Below are positions 61,915 to 64,000 of a DNA stretch of 64,000 nt, piece by piece. Source of the DNA: Hyaloraphidium curvatum (Eukaryota; Monoblepharomycota; Hyaloraphidiomycetes; Hyaloraphidiales; Hyaloraphidiaceae); the NCBI GenBank assembly GCA_025558095.1, contig JAIVFI010000018.1, forward strand, positions 186,001-250,000, written 5' to 3'. Numbering within the stretch: the first letter of the stretch is position 1; the number at the start of each line of letters is the position of its first letter. A model generated the notes under the pieces. The model was not told where the DNA came from, did no database searches, and was given only the letters and a program-made list of their open reading frames with translations. Position numbers and translations under genes: made by a program.

Positions 61915-63603
61915 TCAGAGGAATTTTCGGCCTATGAGCTCGGGTGGAAGATAGTCTTGCTCCACAGGCCCGTCGAAGTCTGGGTTGTACTGCCCGAGGC
62001 CTTAGAATCGACAGAATTGCCCGAGAGTCGCACATACCTTGTAGCCCTTTGAATAGCCAAGGTTTTGCATCAGGGACGTCGGCGCGTTCCGCAGGTGGAG
62101 AGGAACAGGGTAGGCGACCTCGGTGTTGACGGCTGCTTCGACCATCTTGAGCCCGCGGTACACCTCGACACTCTTCGGTGCCCTGGCAAGATAGACCACG
62201 CACTGCGCTATGCAGACGCCGCACTCGGGCATTCCAATAAACTGCACTGCCTGCCACGTAGCAATAGCCTGTACGAGAGCCTGGGGATCTGCCAGCCCGA
62301 CGTCCTCGCTCGCAAAGCGGATCAGCCGCCTGACGATGTAGAGCGGGTCCTCTCCGGCGAAAAGCATGCGTCCCATCCAGTAAAGCGCAGCATCCGCATC
62401 TGAGCCCCTCATCGATTTGTGCAACGCTGAAATCATATCGAAGTGCGAGTCCCCCTGGTCATACAGCAAATGGCTCTTTTGCAGTGCGGCCAGCACCCGC
62501 TCCGCGGTAATCGTGACGACGGGCCGTGTCGACTGCAGATCCTCGGCAACTGCGGTCACTGTCGATGAAGAATCTTCGCGGGGAATGTCTCTCGATGAAG
62601 AATCTTCACGGGGAACGTCGCGGGCCTGCTGTCTCTTGCTGGCGGCAACCGAGGCCTCGATCACCAGCTGAAGCGCATTGATCGCGCTCCTCGCATCGCC
62701 ATCGCACGCCGAGGCGACCCTGTGCAGTACATTGTCGTCCCACTGCACGTCCAACGACAACCTCTTGCATTGGATCTCCGTTGCCCGAGTCAGAATCGTT
62801 TCTAGCACGGGGATCGAGAGACTATGCATGACGACGGTCCGGCATCGCGAGAGAAGGGCGCTGATGACGCGGAAAGACGGGTTCTCCGTGGTCGCGGCAA
62901 CAAGCGTGAACTCGCCCTTCTCTACAAAGGGAAGAAAGAAGTCCTGTTGCGCCTTGTTGAAGCGGTGCACCTCGTCCACAAAGAGGACGGCGTTGCGAGT
63001 CTCGTCGGGGTGCGCTCTCTTGAACCCGGCTGCCCGCTCCGCTGCGGCCTTGACCTCCGCCATGTTCTCCTTGACTGCCGAAATCTCCCGATAGAATGCA
63101 GCGTGCTTCCCGATGAGGCGGGCAAGAGTGGTCTTTCCGCACCCGGGATTGCCCCACAGAATGAGCGACGGGCATTTGCCCGCCAGGATGAGGTCCTTCA
63201 GCAGGGAGTCGTCGCCGACAAGCTGGTCCTGCCCCAGAAGCTCTTCCAAGGTCTTTGGACGGGCGAGCTCCGCCAGAGGAACCGTCGGATCGTCCTCCGG
63301 CCGCGAAAGCCGAGGTCGTTTCGGTGCGGGCAGCGGGGAAACCGCCTGACCGACTTCAGCCCCAGAATGGCCCCCAGCTGCCGGTGCCGCGGAGCCCGAA
63401 GAAAGTTCTGGCTTGTCCCTCTTCCGTCCGAGGTCAAACAAGGTGACCTGCCTCGCTGGGGGCAGTGTGCGTGGGGGAAGTTGCTGGTGCCTCCCAGTCC
63501 CCTGCTTCGGCGGCATCGTTTCGGGACAGCCCGCGTCCAAATGCGCGTTGATCGAAATCGAATCAACGAGGCGAGAACAAGCCGGACACTCGACGAGCGA
63601 CAT
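61915..63603 (-). CDS. WRNIP1: AAA+ ATPase WRNIP1/MGS1
   Basis: Two exons, 62038-63603 and 61915-61989, 546 residues (intron 48 bp). The N-terminus has a UBZ-type ubiquitin-binding finger ([21 protein letters not shown], pattern C-x2-C...H-x4-C). A PIP-like QVTLFDLG follows. The AAA+ core has [17 protein letters not shown] (Walker A), [20 protein letters not shown] (Walker B), [25 protein letters not shown] and the C-terminal helical oligomerisation domain. The last exon restores the conserved end [11 protein letters not shown]...[13 protein letters not shown]. It acts at stalled replication forks with PCNA and polymerase delta. A 30-bp in-frame duplication (62562-62621) encodes two copies of RDxPREDSSS. 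Confidence 0.94.
62562..62621 (-). repeat. 30-bp in-frame tandem duplication in WRNIP1
   Basis: Two copies, 62562-62591 and 62592-62621, with few differences. They encode [10 protein letters not shown] and [10 protein letters not shown] in a disordered loop between the AAA+ lid and the C-terminal domain. Confidence 0.85.
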
Positions 63604-63692
63604 CGCGGCAACGGGGTTCTAAGGTCGATGGGACGACCGACCCGGCCGCGGCGCGCGCGCGAGTGCGTGTGAGGGCAGGACCGAACGCAAAG

Positions 63693-64000
63693 ATGCCCGC
63701 AACCGCCGCCTTAGACGCGCGCGACAGAGTTGCCTCCTTGCTTTCGAAGCATTCGAGCAGCATCTTGATGGCGAACCGCGATGCGGTCCAGGAAAAGCTG
63801 TTTTCGCTCGCTTCGGGAGGGCCGGAGGCTCTGCACATCGTGGCCGATTTCGACATGACCCTGACCAAGTACTGGGTTCCCGGACCGGCCGACGGGAAGC
63901 TGCAACGGAACGTATCCTCACACGGCCTCGTGATGCGCAGCAGCGCCATGACGGATGAGCTCCGCCGCCGGACGGACGACCTTTACAGGCTCTTCTACCC
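63693..64000 (+). CDS. Cytosolic 5'-nucleotidase III-like, 3' end cut by window
   Basis: An open frame from the Met at 63693 runs off the window end (at least 102 residues). It encodes ILMANRDAVQEKLFSLASGG, then the HAD nucleophile strand HIVADFDMTLTKYW (D-F-D-x-T-L-T). THG-like SSHGLVMRSSAMTDE and LYRLFYP come next. This is the N-terminal part of pyrimidine 5'-nucleotidase (NT5C3 family), which dephosphorylates CMP/UMP or 7-methyl-GMP. It is divergent from WRNIP1 with only 89 bp between start codons. The Met at 63693 is the first in frame with the conserved part; the rest of the gene is not visible. Confidence 0.82.
   Translation, partial: MPATAALDARDRVASLLSKHSSSILMANRDAVQEKLFSLASGGPEALHIVADFDMTLTKYWVPGPADGKLQRNVSSHGLVMRSSAMTDELRRRTDDLYRLFY

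Overview
This is nuclear DNA of a unicellular eukaryote with a compact, GC-rich genome. The window holds 40 apparently functional protein genes (two cut by the window edges) and one decayed gene, about one per 1.5 kb on both strands. I reconstructed 74 spliceosomal introns by hand, checking that each exon chain stays in frame and that family motifs join across the splices. Most introns are 46-67 bp, with GTGGG the commonest donor. The lineage is uncertain. ATG15, an undivided BUB1/MAD3 kinase, secreted Thr-rich and hevein-like proteins and the lack of any plastid gene fit a free-living amoeboid or other non-photosynthetic protist. No rRNA, tRNA, CRISPR or intact mobile element was seen.

Region 1-9.6 kb: a partial secreted protein, a monoglyceride-lipase-like hydrolase, a head-to-head pair of Cys-rich secreted paralogues of no known family, a beta-lactamase-fold hydrolase, an FBXO3-like F-box/SUKH/ApaG protein and an unknown multipass membrane protein. 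Region 9.7-15.5 kb: the lipase ATG15, a dynamin GTPase remnant, a saccharopine-reductase-like oxidoreductase and a two-span membrane protein. Region 16-30 kb: ribosomal P0, GDP-glucose phosphorylase, a GLUG-repeat surface protein, a class-3 lipase, a secretory cyclophilin and a four-module chitin-binding protein. It ends with TAF10 and SNW1, which are divergently paired.

Region 30-47 kb: a J-like protein with one frameshift, an intron-bearing AIPR-family gene (a family known from bacterial phage defence), a hotdog thioesterase and a 1371-residue MadBub checkpoint kinase. These are followed by a DUF4188 protein, an SP-rich disordered protein, an MDR reductase, a SWIRM protein and an SDR. Region 47-64 kb: a SEC14-like protein, a tandem-repeat metallothionein, DIM1, a PAP2 phosphatase, a 65-residue twin-Cys protein, a GH30 glycosidase, DUS4 and an M20 amidohydrolase. 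The last genes are an amino-acid transporter, syntaxin 18, a phospholipid methyltransferase, WRNIP1/MGS1 and the start of a 5'-nucleotidase.

Neighbours do not form operons. Housekeeping genes (transcription, splicing, ribosome and tRNA modification, mitosis, secretion, repair) are interleaved with a secreted set likely involved in surface and feeding functions: lipases, chitin-binding, GLUG, GH30 and the Cys-rich pair. The most unusual items are the AIPR/PD-(D/E)XK gene, the Cys-rich paralogue pair, the MadBub kinase with five ABBA-like motifs, and the metallothionein.
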